Assembly (NCBI RefSeq): GCF_946482605.1
Contig: NZ_CAMLSE010000050.1
Location: 1 to 40,893, forward strand
Length of the DNA stretch: 40,893 nt
Source: an uncultured Dyadobacter sp.
Lineage (GTDB): Bacteria; Bacteroidota; Bacteroidia; Cytophagales; Spirosomataceae
Direction: 5' to 3'
Position 1 is the first letter of the stretch, and the number at the start of each line of letters is the position of its first letter. The translations under genes were made by a program, and so were the position numbers. Below the pieces are notes generated by a model. It ran no database searches. It was not told where the DNA came from and was given only the letters and a program-made list of their open reading frames with translations. Below, in pieces: positions 1 through 8,430 of this stretch.

Positions 1-945
1 ACCTTCAATCCGGCTGCGACGATCAAAAATGGCAAGATCGTGGTGCTTTACCGGTCGGAGTACAAGGCTGGAAAAGCGATCGGCATGCGGACGTCGCGGC
101 TCGGCTATGCGGAAACTACCGATGGGATTCATTTTAAAAGAAAAAAGGAGCCGGTGTTGTTTCCTGCCGAAGACAGTCAGAAAACCAACGAATGGCCCGG
201 TGGTTGCGAAGACCCCCGTGTGGCCGTGACCGAAGACGGCCTGTATGTCGTGATCTACACCCAATGGAACAAGGATAAGGCACGCCTGGGCATAGCTACC
301 TCCCGGGATCTGATCAAATGGGAGAAACACGGCCCGGCATTTCAGAAGGCCTATCAAGGCAAATTCAACAACATATGGACCAAATCGGGCTCGGTGGTCA
401 CGAAGCTGGTCGGGGATAAGCAGGTTATTGCAAAAATCAACGGAAAATACTGGCTCTATTTCGGCGAAGCCAATGTGAACATCGCTACGTCTGACGACCT
501 CGTGAACTGGGAGCCTGTCGTGGATAGCAAGGGGGAGCTGATCAACCTGATTTCCCCCAGAAAAGGATATTTTGACAGTAATCTTACCGAATGCGGACCT
601 CCGGCCATCCTGACTGAAAAAGGTATTGTTCTGCTTTACAATGGCAAAAACGACAAGGGTGAAGATGGCGATAAACGGTTTACACCCAATAGTTACTGCG
701 CAGGCCAGGTCCTGTTTGATAAAAATGATCCTACCAAAGTCCTGGCCCGTCTCGATACGCCATTTTTCCGTCCGATGGAGGCTTTTGAGAAAAGCGGACA
801 GTACGTGGCCGGGACAGTGTTCATTGAAGGGATGGTTTATTTTAAGAAGAAATGGCTGCTGTATTATGGATGTGCCGATTCACGGGTGGGAGTGGCTGTG
901 TATGATCCGGCGGTAAGAGCCCCCGGTGACCCGCTTCCGAACTGA
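1..945 (+). CDS. GH130-like glycosidase/phosphorylase (5' end outside window)
   Basis: The frame is open from the first base, so the N-terminus is missing; 314 residues remain. The protein has the repeated short beta-strand pattern of five-bladed propeller glycosidases. It shows GH130 hallmarks: FNPAA at the left edge, then GGCEDPRV (near residue 66 of the visible part), followed by YTQWNKDKARLGIATS and SRDLIKWEKHG. The GH130 family comprises beta-mannoside phosphorylases and related hydrolases. Most are cytoplasmic, but some Bacteroidota members are exported, and the missing start prevents a decision. It lies in the same direction as the sugar cluster that follows. The internal GTG at 40 is unlikely to be the true start, because homology-like sequence continues upstream. 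The family call is fairly sure; the substrate cannot be told. Confidence 0.8.
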   Translation, partial: TFNPAATIKNGKIVVLYRSEYKAGKAIGMRTSRLGYAETTDGIHFKRKKEPVLFPAEDSQKTNEWPGGCEDPRVAVTEDGLYVVIYTQWNKDKARLGIATSRDLIKWEKHGPAFQKAYQGKFNNIWTKSGSVVTKLVGDKQVIAKINGKYWLYFGEANVNIATSDDLVNWEPVVDSKGELINLISPRKGYFDSNLTECGPPAILTEKGIVLLYNGKNDKGEDGDKRFTPNSYCAGQVLFDKNDPTKVLARLDTPFFRPMEAFEKSGQYVAGTVFIEGMVYFKKKWLLYYGCADSRVGVAVYDPAVRAPGDPLPN

Positions 946-1122
946 GGTCTTGTGAAGCCGGGCTTGGGGCAAGCAGGTCAGTACAGGATAGTGCATCAGA
1001 TATTTTTAGGAATTTTTGGATATTAATTTCTGCTTTTTTAAGAGCGGAAGTAATTCAAAATCCCCCTTGCAATAAGGGAAGTCAGTTGTTCAGGAGTCAC
1101 TAAACCTATAAAGGAGATCCAA

Positions 1123-1896
1123 ATGAGTTCCAGATTTATCAAGGCCGGAATATTGATGGCCGCTATGCTGACCTTCACCTTCCAGGTCGACAGTTTAGCT
1201 CAGAAAAAAGAGAAAGGCGAAAAAGGTTTCGTATCCATTTTTGATGGGAAAACGCTGAAAGGCTGGGATGGCGACCCCAAGTACTGGCGCGTCGAAAATG
1301 GCTCCCTGGTAGGCGAGATCACCCCGGAAACACTTCTGAAAACCAACTCCTTCATCATCTGGAAAGGCGGAGAACCCGCTGATTTCGAACTGAAAGGCTC
1401 TTTTAAGATCGCAGCCGCCGGAAACTCGGGTATTAACTACCGCAGTGAGCAATTAACCGACGTTCCCTTTGCATTGAAAGGGTATCAGGCCGATATCGAT
1501 GGTAAAAACAACTACACCGGCCAGAACTACGAAGAACGGAAGCGTACCACATTGGCCTATCGCGGTCAGAAAACGGTCATCAAAGAATATACGGGTGAAA
1601 AAACGCCCGAAGCGGTCCGCGCGAACGTGGCCCGGAATGCCTGGAAAGGATTTGAAGTCGTAGGCTCACTCGGCTCATCCGATTCTCTGAAGACTTTGAT
1701 CAAAAGCGAAGACTGGAACACCTTCCACCTGGTGATCAAAGGCAACCACCTTCAGCATTACATCAATGGTATCCTGATGAGCGACGTGACGGACAACGAT
1801 ACGGTAAATGGCGCCAAAAAAGGTCTTTTGGGTGTGCAGGTACACGTAGGCCCGCCTATGAAAGTGGAATACAAAGACCTGCGCATCAAACAATAA
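1123..1896 (+). CDS. Exported DUF1080 (3-keto-disaccharide hydrolase-like) protein
   Basis: The 257-residue protein has an N-terminal signal peptide (hydrophobic stretch about residues 8-25, cleavage near SLAQ). One DUF1080 domain follows, opening with FVSIFDGKTLKGWDGD and containing the typical GNSGINYRSEQ segment and a C-terminal strand ending VEYKDLRIKQ. DUF1080 is a concanavalin-like jelly roll; characterised members hydrolyse 3-keto-glycosides. The start is well supported: AAAGGAG lies just upstream of ATG, a rare clear ribosome-binding site here. The neighbours (Gfo/Idh dehydrogenases, TIM-barrel epimerases, ThuA) fit a 3-keto-sugar route, with this enzyme acting in the periplasm. Exact substrate and catalytic residues are not visible. 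Confidence 0.85.
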   Translation: MSSRFIKAGILMAAMLTFTFQVDSLAQKKEKGEKGFVSIFDGKTLKGWDGDPKYWRVENGSLVGEITPETLLKTNSFIIWKGGEPADFELKGSFKIAAAGNSGINYRSEQLTDVPFALKGYQADIDGKNNYTGQNYEERKRTTLAYRGQKTVIKEYTGEKTPEAVRANVARNAWKGFEVVGSLGSSDSLKTLIKSEDWNTFHLVIKGNHLQHYINGILMSDVTDNDTVNGAKKGLLGVQVHVGPPMKVEYKDLRIKQ

Positions 1897-1907
1897 CTAA
1901 CCAAACA

Positions 1908-1980
1908 TCGGCTGTCGGCGTTCGGCAGTCGGCTTAATGCAGAAATTTTAATGCAAAGCTTATAGCCTAAGGCTTAAAGC
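1908..1980. repeat. Heptad-unit intergenic repeat (mixed type)
   Basis: The gap holds two arms of 7-nt units. On the complementary strand 1908-1935 reads as AGCCGAC-type units; on the + strand 1956-1980 reads AGCTTAT, AGCCTAA, GGCTTAA, AGC. The left arm is of the CG type and the right arm of the TT/CT type, so pairing is poorer than in the other copies. Confidence 0.7.
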
Positions 1981-1994
1981 ATAAAACCCTTGCA

Positions 1995-2846
1995 ATGAAT
2001 AAAATCGGATTTAATGTGCTGGCCTGGACGGCAGCGGTTTCGGATGATCTTTTTCCAATTATTGAAAGGCTGAAAACGATCGGCTATGACGGTGTCGAGT
2101 TTTATTTAGGCCCGCAGGAAGCGTCCGCTTACCAGCGCATGGGCAATTTTACTAAAGACCTTGGCCTGGAAACCACAGCGGTGATGACGCTCGGTAAAGA
2201 CGACAATCCGGTGAGCGAGTCGGCGGAGGTGCGGCAGAAAGCATTGGATAAGATCAAATGGGCCGTCGATCGCGCTCATGACCTCAATTCCAAAGTTATT
2301 TGCGGGCCTTTCCATTCCGGGCATACGATCTTTGTAAACCGTCCCGCCGAAGACCGGGAATATGCGCTGGCGGGAGAAGTCCTCAATGCGGCCGCAGATT
2401 ATGCGGCACAGGCCAACATCACCTTTGCATTGGAAGCGCTCAACCGGTTTGAATGCTACCTGTGCAACACCATGGAGCAACTGCTCAAACTCGTCAAAGC
2501 CGCCGACCACCCGAATGTACGGGCGATGTTCGATACGCATCACTCCAATATTGAGGAAAAAAGCTATTTAAATGCATTGCAAATCATCGCACCCGTGCTC
2601 GCGCACGTGCACATCAGCGAGAACGACCGCGGCACGCCGGGGACGGGACAGGTGAAGTGGGACGATGCATTCGCGGCGCTGGCTGCTATTAAATACGATG
2701 GCTGGCTGACGATCGAAGCATTTTCGAGGAACGATCCCGGTTTCGCGAATGCGATCGGCGTGTGGCGCGAGTTCAACGAGCCGTGGGACATCGCCGAAAA
2801 CGGTTACAAGTTTATCCGCGAAATGAGCCTGAAACACGGCCTTTGA
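1995..2846 (+). CDS. D-tagatose/D-psicose 3-epimerase-like TIM barrel
   Basis: This 283-residue protein of the xylose-isomerase-like TIM-barrel family (AP endonuclease 2 fold) has no signal peptide, so it is cytoplasmic. The four expected metal ligands are all present: E147 (in FALEALNRFE), D180 (MFDTHH), H206 (HVHISEND) and E241 (TIEAFS). Their spacing equals that of the Pseudomonas D-tagatose 3-epimerase ligands (152, 185, 211, 246) with a constant offset of 5. Sugar-contacting segments NRFE and NDRGTPGTG are also typical. It probably epimerises or isomerises a free ketose or keto-sugar of the pathway. A C-O-cleaving role on a 3-keto-glycoside, as known for relatives, is possible. Family call very sure; substrate unknown. 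Confidence 0.88.
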   Translation: MNKIGFNVLAWTAAVSDDLFPIIERLKTIGYDGVEFYLGPQEASAYQRMGNFTKDLGLETTAVMTLGKDDNPVSESAEVRQKALDKIKWAVDRAHDLNSKVICGPFHSGHTIFVNRPAEDREYALAGEVLNAAADYAAQANITFALEALNRFECYLCNTMEQLLKLVKAADHPNVRAMFDTHHSNIEEKSYLNALQIIAPVLAHVHISENDRGTPGTGQVKWDDAFAALAAIKYDGWLTIEAFSRNDPGFANAIGVWREFNEPWDIAENGYKFIREMSLKHGL

Positions 2847-2872
2847 TCAACCACCTTTTTCAGTCCGGGTTT

Positions 2873-3922
2873 ATGAAGAATTTATTAAAATCAATGCTGG
2901 CGCTCGGCATTGCACTGATCACTTTCAGCTCCAAAGCGCAGGACGATCCCACTAAACACCGGGTCGTGTACAAAGGCGATAAGGGACCGGGTGTGGGTAA
3001 AAACATCGTTTTCATCGCTACCGACCACGAATACCGAGGTGAAGAATCACTTCCGGCGCTTGCGAGGATCATGGCTAAAAAGTACGGGTTCACTTGCACA
3101 GTGGTGTATGCGCTCGACGAAAACGGATACATCCTGCCCGGTGGTTCCAATGTCAAAGGTCTGGATGTGCTCGACAAGGCCGATCTGATGGTACTTTTCA
3201 TGCGGTTTGCGCATTTCAGCGATAGCGAAATGCAGCACATCGACGACTACGTTAAGCGAGGAGGCCCGATCGTGGCATTTCGTACTTCCACTCATGCATT
3301 CGACATCAAGAATGACCCGAAATGGGCGCATTATGGCTGGAATTACAAAGGGCCGAAAACGGAATGGAAAGATGGTTTTGGAGAATACATTCTGGGCGAA
3401 ACCTGGGTGTCGCATTATGGTACCAACCACAAGCAATCCTCTAAACTAATCATCGACGAAGCCCAGACAAAGCACCCTATCATGCGCGGTGTGAAGGATA
3501 TGTGGGTACAATCAGGCGGATACACAGCCTATCCGAAAGGGACTGTACTTGCAAAAGGCCGGGTATTGAATGGTATGACAGCCGATTCGCCAGCCGACGC
3601 CACCAAAGAATTGCTGCCCGTAGCATGGGTCAGGGATTATCAGGTAGCGGGTGGAAAAAAGGGCCGTGCATTTACAACAACCCACGGAGCTTCCGAAGAT
3701 TTAAAAGACTATGGTTTCAGGAGAATGGTCGTGAATGCGATGTTCTGGGGGCTAGGTATGGAAAAGGCAATTAAACCGAATAACGACATTGCATTTGTAG
3801 GTCCCTATGAGCCAACAACTTTTAATTTTAATGGCTACAAAGCGAATGTCAAACCTTCCGATCTGGCTGGCTGGGATTCGCTGATCATGCCCGGGGAAGT
3901 CGTTAAGAAGAAGTCGAAGTAA
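2873..3922 (+). CDS. Exported ThuA-like (trehalose utilisation) domain protein
   Basis: I chose ATG 2873 because it gives a clean signal peptide (MKNLLKSMLALGIALITFSS, cleavage after SKA) and a 349-residue product; the frame is open further upstream but would overlap the preceding gene by some 85 bases. The body is a ThuA-like domain of the class I glutamine-amidotransferase-like fold: NIVFIATDHEYRGEES, LDKADLMVLFMRF, DDYVKRGGPIVAFRTSTHAF. In rhizobia ThuA works with the Gfo/Idh dehydrogenase ThuB on 3-keto-disaccharides. Two Gfo/Idh proteins and a DUF1080 protein occur in this locus, so a role in periplasmic 3-keto-glycoside handling is a reasonable inference. Biochemical activity remains uncertain for exported ThuA proteins. 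Confidence 0.82.
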   Translation: MKNLLKSMLALGIALITFSSKAQDDPTKHRVVYKGDKGPGVGKNIVFIATDHEYRGEESLPALARIMAKKYGFTCTVVYALDENGYILPGGSNVKGLDVLDKADLMVLFMRFAHFSDSEMQHIDDYVKRGGPIVAFRTSTHAFDIKNDPKWAHYGWNYKGPKTEWKDGFGEYILGETWVSHYGTNHKQSSKLIIDEAQTKHPIMRGVKDMWVQSGGYTAYPKGTVLAKGRVLNGMTADSPADATKELLPVAWVRDYQVAGGKKGRAFTTTHGASEDLKDYGFRRMVVNAMFWGLGMEKAIKPNNDIAFVGPYEPTTFNFNGYKANVKPSDLAGWDSLIMPGEVVKKKSK

Positions 3923-3951
3923 TATTTACAATTATCTGAAAATAGCAATTA

Positions 3952-4779
3952 ATGTCTCAGCAACTCCCATTCCGCTTTGGATCAGAAGTTTATACCTGGT
4001 TCATGAGCAACGGCGGCCAGACGCATCAAGGCCGGTTAGGACACATGATCGAAGTCATCGCGAAAGCGGGCTTCACGGGTATTCAGCCTATTTTTACCTG
4101 GATGGGCGACCTGGTGGATCCCGATAAACTGGAAGCCAAGCTGAAAGAGCAAGGCATCGAACTAGCGGCGCTGGCATTGGCTTTGGACTGGAATGAAGCG
4201 GAAGAGACCGAACGCGAACGGGAAGTAGCGGATCACGCGATCCGCGTGCTGCAGCGTTTTCCGGGTGCAGTTCTAAATACCGTACAAATCCCGACCGGCC
4301 GGCATGACCTCGCTGAAAGGCAGAAACGCCTCGTCAATATTGTCAACACCGTCTCGCGCCGCGCAGCCGCCAAATGCGTGCCGTGCAGCTATCACCCCAA
4401 TTCCCCGCATTCGTCCATTATCCGAACCGAGGAAGATTACAAAATCGTACTCGAAGGGCTCGATGCGTCTGTCACAGGCTGGACGCCCGATGTAGGGCAC
4501 ATTATCAACGGTGGCATGGATCCGCTGGCCAAAATGAAGGAATACCAGTCGCTCATCAACCACGTGCATTATAAAGACTGGAACGGCGATCCCGAATTCG
4601 CCTTAATGGGCAAAGGAAAAGTGGACCTGCTCGGCGTGACGCAATGGTTGAAAGACATTAACTATACAGGCTGGATTATCTGCGAGGACGAAGGCGAAGA
4701 AGCCCTCGAAGATCCGGATTTCGTGACATTACACGACGGAAAGTGGATTCAGCAAGATTTGGTTCCGAAGTTGCAATAG
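3952..4779 (+). CDS. IolE/inosose-dehydratase-like TIM barrel
   Basis: A 275-residue cytoplasmic protein of the xylose-isomerase-like TIM-barrel superfamily. Features match the inosose dehydratase branch: CSYHPNSPHS (around 145-154, where simple epimerases have a Glu), TPDVGHIINGG (D180), INHVHYKDW (H204, H206) and the MGKGKVD loop (219-225). IolE dehydrates 2-keto-myo-inositol. Here the substrate may be a keto-cyclitol or 3-keto-sugar, which would fit beta-elimination chemistry. The gene starts 29 nt after the ThuA stop. IolD, IolB and IolC are absent, so a full inositol pathway is not present in this window. Confidence 0.8.
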   Translation: MSQQLPFRFGSEVYTWFMSNGGQTHQGRLGHMIEVIAKAGFTGIQPIFTWMGDLVDPDKLEAKLKEQGIELAALALALDWNEAEETEREREVADHAIRVLQRFPGAVLNTVQIPTGRHDLAERQKRLVNIVNTVSRRAAAKCVPCSYHPNSPHSSIIRTEEDYKIVLEGLDASVTGWTPDVGHIINGGMDPLAKMKEYQSLINHVHYKDWNGDPEFALMGKGKVDLLGVTQWLKDINYTGWIICEDEGEEALEDPDFVTLHDGKWIQQDLVPKLQ

Positions 4780-4852
4780 GCTGTAAGCCATAAGCCGTAG
4801 GCCGGTTTCAAAGTATTCACAATCAAAAAGCTTATAGCTTAAAGCTTACAGC
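4779..4852. repeat. Heptad-unit intergenic hairpin (TT type)
   Basis: The left arm at 4779-4803 and the right arm at 4829-4852 are inverted copies of 7-nt units (AGCTTAT, AGCTTAA, AGCTTAC on the right). Aligned by hand over 23 positions, the arms pair with three mismatches and two G-U pairs. The hairpin begins at the stop codon of the IolE-like gene and ends 15 nt before the next ATG. Confidence 0.8.
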
Positions 4853-4867
4853 ATTTATCCACAACCC

Positions 4868-5680
4868 ATGCCCACAATCAAAACCAACGGTATCAACTTT
4901 TACTACGAAGAACGGGGTTCTGGGGAGCCTTTGCTGCTGATCATGGGCATTACCGCGCCGGGAGCCGTGTGGAATGTGCATGTGGCCGACTGGAAACATC
5001 ATTTTCGCTGCATTATTGGGGATAACCGTGGTGTAGGATTGACCGACAAACCCGCTGGGCCTTACTCGACCGAGCAAATGGCGGATGATTATGCCGGTTT
5101 ATTGGATTCTTTGGGTCTGGAAAATGTAAATGTGATCGGTTGTTCCATGGGCAGTACGATCGCCCAGCAACTGGCGATCCGGCATCCGAAGAAGGTGAAA
5201 TCGCTCGTATTAATGTGTCCCTGGGCGCGTTGCGACAATTATGCCAAAGGCCTTTTTCAGCATATAATGAATGCCAAGGCACGTTTCAGGCCGGAAGAGT
5301 TCAGCTTGTACATTCAGTTGCTGATCTTTTCAAAATCGTCGTGGGACGATGCTAAACAGCACGACGACCTCGAAAATGGCCGGAGCATCGACGCATTCAA
5401 CCCATTCCCGCAGCCGCTGCACGGACTGGAAGGGCAGGCTGCGGCTTGTATCAACCACAATGCACTGCCTGATCTGAGCAAAATTAATGTGCCTACGCTG
5501 GTGATAGGAGGCAAGGAGGATATTTTTACCCCTGTGTGGATGGCCGAAGAGGTCGCCAATGGAATACCTGGTGCCGAGCTGTTCTTGTATGAAAAGCTTG
5601 GGCACGCCTTCCATTTCGAAAATACCGAAGATTTCAATGCTCGGATAAGGAACTGGCTTACACAGGTGCCGGCAGCCTGA
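4868..5680 (+). CDS. Alpha/beta-fold hydrolase
   Basis: A 270-residue cytoplasmic alpha/beta hydrolase. The nucleophile elbow is GCSMGS with Ser93, the acid is Asp218 in GGKEDIFTP and the base is His246 in KLGHAFHFE. A strand and oxyanion region (PLLLIMGITAPGAVWN) and DNRGVGLTDKP follow the usual order for this family (3-oxoadipate enol-lactonase, esterase and haloperoxidase-like). In a sugar cluster it may open a sugar lactone made by a dehydrogenase or remove an acyl group; this is inference only. It sits between the heptad hairpin and the DUF4432 gene, in the same direction. Confidence 0.85.
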   Translation: MPTIKTNGINFYYEERGSGEPLLLIMGITAPGAVWNVHVADWKHHFRCIIGDNRGVGLTDKPAGPYSTEQMADDYAGLLDSLGLENVNVIGCSMGSTIAQQLAIRHPKKVKSLVLMCPWARCDNYAKGLFQHIMNAKARFRPEEFSLYIQLLIFSKSSWDDAKQHDDLENGRSIDAFNPFPQPLHGLEGQAAACINHNALPDLSKINVPTLVIGGKEDIFTPVWMAEEVANGIPGAELFLYEKLGHAFHFENTEDFNARIRNWLTQVPAA

Positions 5681-5714
5681 CGCGGGGCATTTTTCAAAAT
5701 AAAAGCATTAAAAC

Positions 5715-5736
5715 AAGGCAATTTGCGCCTTTTTCA
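5715..5736 (+). terminator. Weak hairpin with T-run (possible terminator)
   Basis: AAGGC and GCCTT arms (5715-5719, 5727-5731) run into a short T-tract. The stem is only 5 bp, and the next gene is in the same direction only 34 nt further on, so read-through is likely. Confidence 0.25.
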
Positions 5737-5769
5737 AGTTTAGGACGATTACCAGGTCAACGATATATC

Positions 5770-6867
5770 ATGGAGATTGCTGCTTCGAAACATCAGGATG
5801 GGATAGTGCAGGATTGGAAAGACAAAGTTTCCAATCACGTGCAGGTAGGAGGCATCGAAACTTCGGTGATCGATAATGGCGCAGGCAGGGGTACGCGTAT
5901 TGCGTGGGTCAACACGGGTACCGGTCTTCGGTTTAAAGTGGTGATCGACCGGGCAATGGATATAGCCGAGGCATTTTTTAACCAGCACAGCCTGGCGTGG
6001 ATTAGCCATGGCGGCATCACCGCCCCGCAGCCTTTCTCGGACAAAGGCATCGACTGGCTGCGTACATTCGGCGGGGGCTTGCTCACTACCTGCGGTCTCT
6101 CGCACGTAGGCGGGCCGGAGTCGGATAGTCACGGCGACCGCGGGTTGCATGGGCTGATCGGTAACCAGCCTGCCGAAGTTGTTTCGATTATCCAGCCCGA
6201 TCTGCGGGCCGGAAAATATGAAATGAGCATTACCGGCATTATCCGGGAAACCCGTCCATTTGGCCCTAGTTTGGAACTGAAACGGACCATTTCGGCCACA
6301 TTGGGTGAAGCAAAGCTGCGTATTCATGATGAAGTAATCAATAAAGCCAATACGCCGGCGGCACATATGCTGCTGTACCATTTCAATTTCGGCTGGCCGC
6401 TCGTCGACGAGGGCACCGACATTCTCTGGAACGGCCAATGGCATCCGCGCCACGGTGCTGAGAATGCGAAGATTTTCAAAGAAGGTAATGCATTCAAAAA
6501 AGCGCCCGCACCACTGGAAAGCCATTTGGGCAGCGGCGAAGAGGTGGCGTTGATCGACGTGGACGCTGATATTTTTGGGGATAGTATTTGTGGTTTGCAC
6601 AATGAGAAGCTAGGACTGGCCGTCGCATTGAAATTCAAAAAAGAGCAATTGCCGTGGCTGGCCAACTGGCAGCATTGGGGCAAAGGCGAATACGTGACAG
6701 GCATCGAGCCAAGCACGCATCCGCTCTCAGGTCAGGCGAAGGCGCGCGAGGACGGGACATTGATTTTCCTGCAACCGGAAGAAACACGGGAATACGACCT
6801 CGAACTGAGCGTGTTGACGGCGAAAGAAGAGATCGAAGAATTTGAATTGAAGGTGAATGTGTCGTGA
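5770..6867 (+). CDS. DUF4432 family protein (galactose-mutarotase-like fold)
   Basis: This 365-residue protein has the DUF4432 pattern: FKVVIDRAMDIAEAFF, GGGLLTTCGLSHVGGPE, then GDRGLHGLIGNQPAE, and MLLYHFNFGWPLVDEGT in the middle. The fold is that of aldose 1-epimerases, and His residues of the GLHG and LYHFNFG motifs correspond to the sugar-binding site. No signal peptide is seen. DUF4432 genes often accompany sugar isomerases and Gfo/Idh dehydrogenases, as here, and probably interconvert sugar anomers or related hemiacetals. The C-terminal strand ends in FELKVNVS. Family call is sure; substrate unknown. Confidence 0.85.
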   Translation: MEIAASKHQDGIVQDWKDKVSNHVQVGGIETSVIDNGAGRGTRIAWVNTGTGLRFKVVIDRAMDIAEAFFNQHSLAWISHGGITAPQPFSDKGIDWLRTFGGGLLTTCGLSHVGGPESDSHGDRGLHGLIGNQPAEVVSIIQPDLRAGKYEMSITGIIRETRPFGPSLELKRTISATLGEAKLRIHDEVINKANTPAAHMLLYHFNFGWPLVDEGTDILWNGQWHPRHGAENAKIFKEGNAFKKAPAPLESHLGSGEEVALIDVDADIFGDSICGLHNEKLGLAVALKFKKEQLPWLANWQHWGKGEYVTGIEPSTHPLSGQAKAREDGTLIFLQPEETREYDLELSVLTAKEEIEEFELKVNVS

Positions 6868-6895
6868 AATTCACAAATAGTTAGCAAGACGTTAT

Positions 6896-7022
6896 TGTCA
6901 TCCTGAGCGGAGTCGAAGGATGGTAGCGTGATGTAAAGGGCATCTCGCAGGTCCCCTTGGACTCCGCTCAGGATGACAGTACCGTTAAACCGTCCGGCGG
7001 CCCGGTCCGCTCAGGATGACAG
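6896..7022. repeat. Bacteroidota-type intergenic palindrome (TGTCATCCTGAGCGGAGTC)
   Basis: Arms at 6896-6920 and 6955-6978 are inverted copies with a single mismatch over 24 bases. A third, half copy (TCCGCTCAGGATGACAG) lies at about 7006-7022. This sequence type is a familiar dispersed repeat of Bacteroidota genomes. It lies between the DUF4432 and cupin genes. Confidence 0.85.
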
Positions 7023-7077
7023 CAGCATAAGACAATATTTAATTTGTACCAAAAACCAATTTTTTAATACAAAAACA

Positions 7078-8292
7078 ATGGGACTTTCAAGTATAGCTGA
7101 GAAGGCGTTGGAGCAGGGAAAGGGAATTTTGCGTCTGGCGCCGACCTGGGTGCCGCGCTCGTTTTGCGTTCCCGGCCGCAGGATCAAATTGCACCCCGAC
7201 GATTACTACATACTGGGTGGTGAGCGTGGCGGTATCGATGAACGCTGGTTGTCTTCAACTACTCCGGCAGAAAACGGGCCGCTTACAGGCGAAAATGAAG
7301 GTTTGAGCCAGATCGTTCTGGAAGATGAATCAGGCGTTCAAAAAGTGACATTGCGCGACGCGGTAGCAGAGCTGAAAGGTCAGATTATAGGCGACAGACT
7401 CTGGGATCAATACAAGAGCTGGCCGATGTACTCGAAGTTTTTTGACAATATGGGGCCACTTCCGCATCATATTCACCACAGAGATGAGCACGCCGCTATG
7501 GTGGGCCAGAACGGAAAGCCGGAAGCCTACTATTTTCCGCCTCAATTGAACAATCACGGCGGCGATTTTCCATACACTTTCATTGGTATCGCTCCCGGTA
7601 CTACCAAAGAGCAGATCAAAGAGTGTTTGATGAATTTCACCAAGGGAGACAATAAGATTACCAACTACTCCCAGGCATTCCGTCTGGAACCAGGCACGGG
7701 ATGGGATGTGCCTCCTGGCATGCTCCACGCGCCGGGCAGCTTGTGTACCTATGAGCCTCAAAAAGCATCAGATATTTTTGCGATGTATCAATCACTTGTC
7801 AATGAGGCGGTTATTCCGGAGGAGTTGCTCTGGAAAGGAACGCCGAAAGACAGAATTGGCGATTACGACCTGTTGATGGAAGTGATCGACTGGGATTTGA
7901 ACGTCAATCCTAATCTGATGGAAAAGCATTTCATGCGCCCCAAACCGGTTAAAGACGTTGCAGAGATGGAAGCAGAGGGATATAGCGAAAACTGGATTTG
8001 CTATAAAAACGAGGCTTACAGCGCCAAGGAACTGACCGTTTTCCCAGGGCAGACTGTAACCATCAAAGACGGCGGTGCATACGGAATGATCGTGATGCAG
8101 GGCCATGGCAAGTTCGGTGTGTGGGATATCGAAACCCCTGCATTGATTCGCTACGGACAACTGACCAACGACGAATATTTCGTAACCGAAGCCGCTGCGA
8201 TCGAAGGCGTTACGATTACCAACCTTTCGAAAACCGACCCGATCGTGATTTTGAAGCACTTCGGTCCGGGTAACCCTGATTTAGTATTGTAA
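7078..8292 (+). CDS. Cupin sugar isomerase, mannose-6-phosphate isomerase-like
   Basis: A 404-residue protein with two cupin-like halves and no signal peptide. Residues resembling the class I phosphomannose isomerase metal site are visible: H131 and H133 (LPHHIHHRDEH), E149 (GKPEAYYF) and H217 (PPGMLHAPGS). It most likely isomerises an aldose and ketose, phosphorylated or free. I chose ATG 7078; the open frame upstream to 6973 reads through the dispersed palindrome and looks non-coding. A heptad hairpin follows directly after the stop codon. Family fairly sure; substrate unknown. Confidence 0.78.
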   Translation: MGLSSIAEKALEQGKGILRLAPTWVPRSFCVPGRRIKLHPDDYYILGGERGGIDERWLSSTTPAENGPLTGENEGLSQIVLEDESGVQKVTLRDAVAELKGQIIGDRLWDQYKSWPMYSKFFDNMGPLPHHIHHRDEHAAMVGQNGKPEAYYFPPQLNNHGGDFPYTFIGIAPGTTKEQIKECLMNFTKGDNKITNYSQAFRLEPGTGWDVPPGMLHAPGSLCTYEPQKASDIFAMYQSLVNEAVIPEELLWKGTPKDRIGDYDLLMEVIDWDLNVNPNLMEKHFMRPKPVKDVAEMEAEGYSENWICYKNEAYSAKELTVFPGQTVTIKDGGAYGMIVMQGHGKFGVWDIETPALIRYGQLTNDEYFVTEAAAIEGVTITNLSKTDPIVILKHFGPGNPDLVL

Positions 8293-8416
8293 GGGCTGTA
8301 AGCTATAAGCAGTAGGCTTTAAGCTCTCAGAATGCTTACAGCCTATCGCTTATAGCTTACAGCTTATTATTCACTAGGCCCAGAGCTTACAGCCTAAGGC
8401 TTACAGCTTAAAGCCC
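8293..8416. repeat. Heptad-unit intergenic hairpin (TT type, three arms)
   Basis: The left arm 8293-8327 and right arm 8382-8416 pair over 35 nt. Mismatches fall at arm positions 6, 13, 19/20 and 27, so they recur about every seven bases at the variable position of the unit. A third arm at 8333-8366 (TGCTTAC, AGCCTAT, CGCTTAT, AGCTTAC) competes for pairing with the left arm. The array starts at the base after the cupin stop codon and ends 14 nt before the next ATG. Confidence 0.85.
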
Positions 8417-8430
8417 TTATCTCTTAAACC

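Noticed and set aside
1061..1079. Small hairpin (CCCTT/AAGGG) before the DUF1080 gene
   Set aside because: The stem is very short and has no T-run, so it is not supportable as a terminator. The rest of the 946-1122 gap shows nothing clear except the ribosome-binding site.
2762..2872. N-terminal extension of the ThuA-like protein into the epimerase gene
   Set aside because: The ATG at 2873 begins a proper signal peptide; the extension would mask it.
5749..6600. 283-codon minus-strand open frame opposite the DUF4432 gene
   Set aside because: The DUF4432 motifs are on the + strand and the antisense product has no structure-like pattern.
6973..7077. N-terminal extension of the cupin isomerase
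   Set aside because: It would translate the dispersed palindrome copy; the ATG at 7078 is where protein-like sequence starts.
8293..8416. CRISPR-like array
   Set aside because: The repeats are 7-nt degenerate units arranged as inverted arms without spacers, and no cas gene is present.
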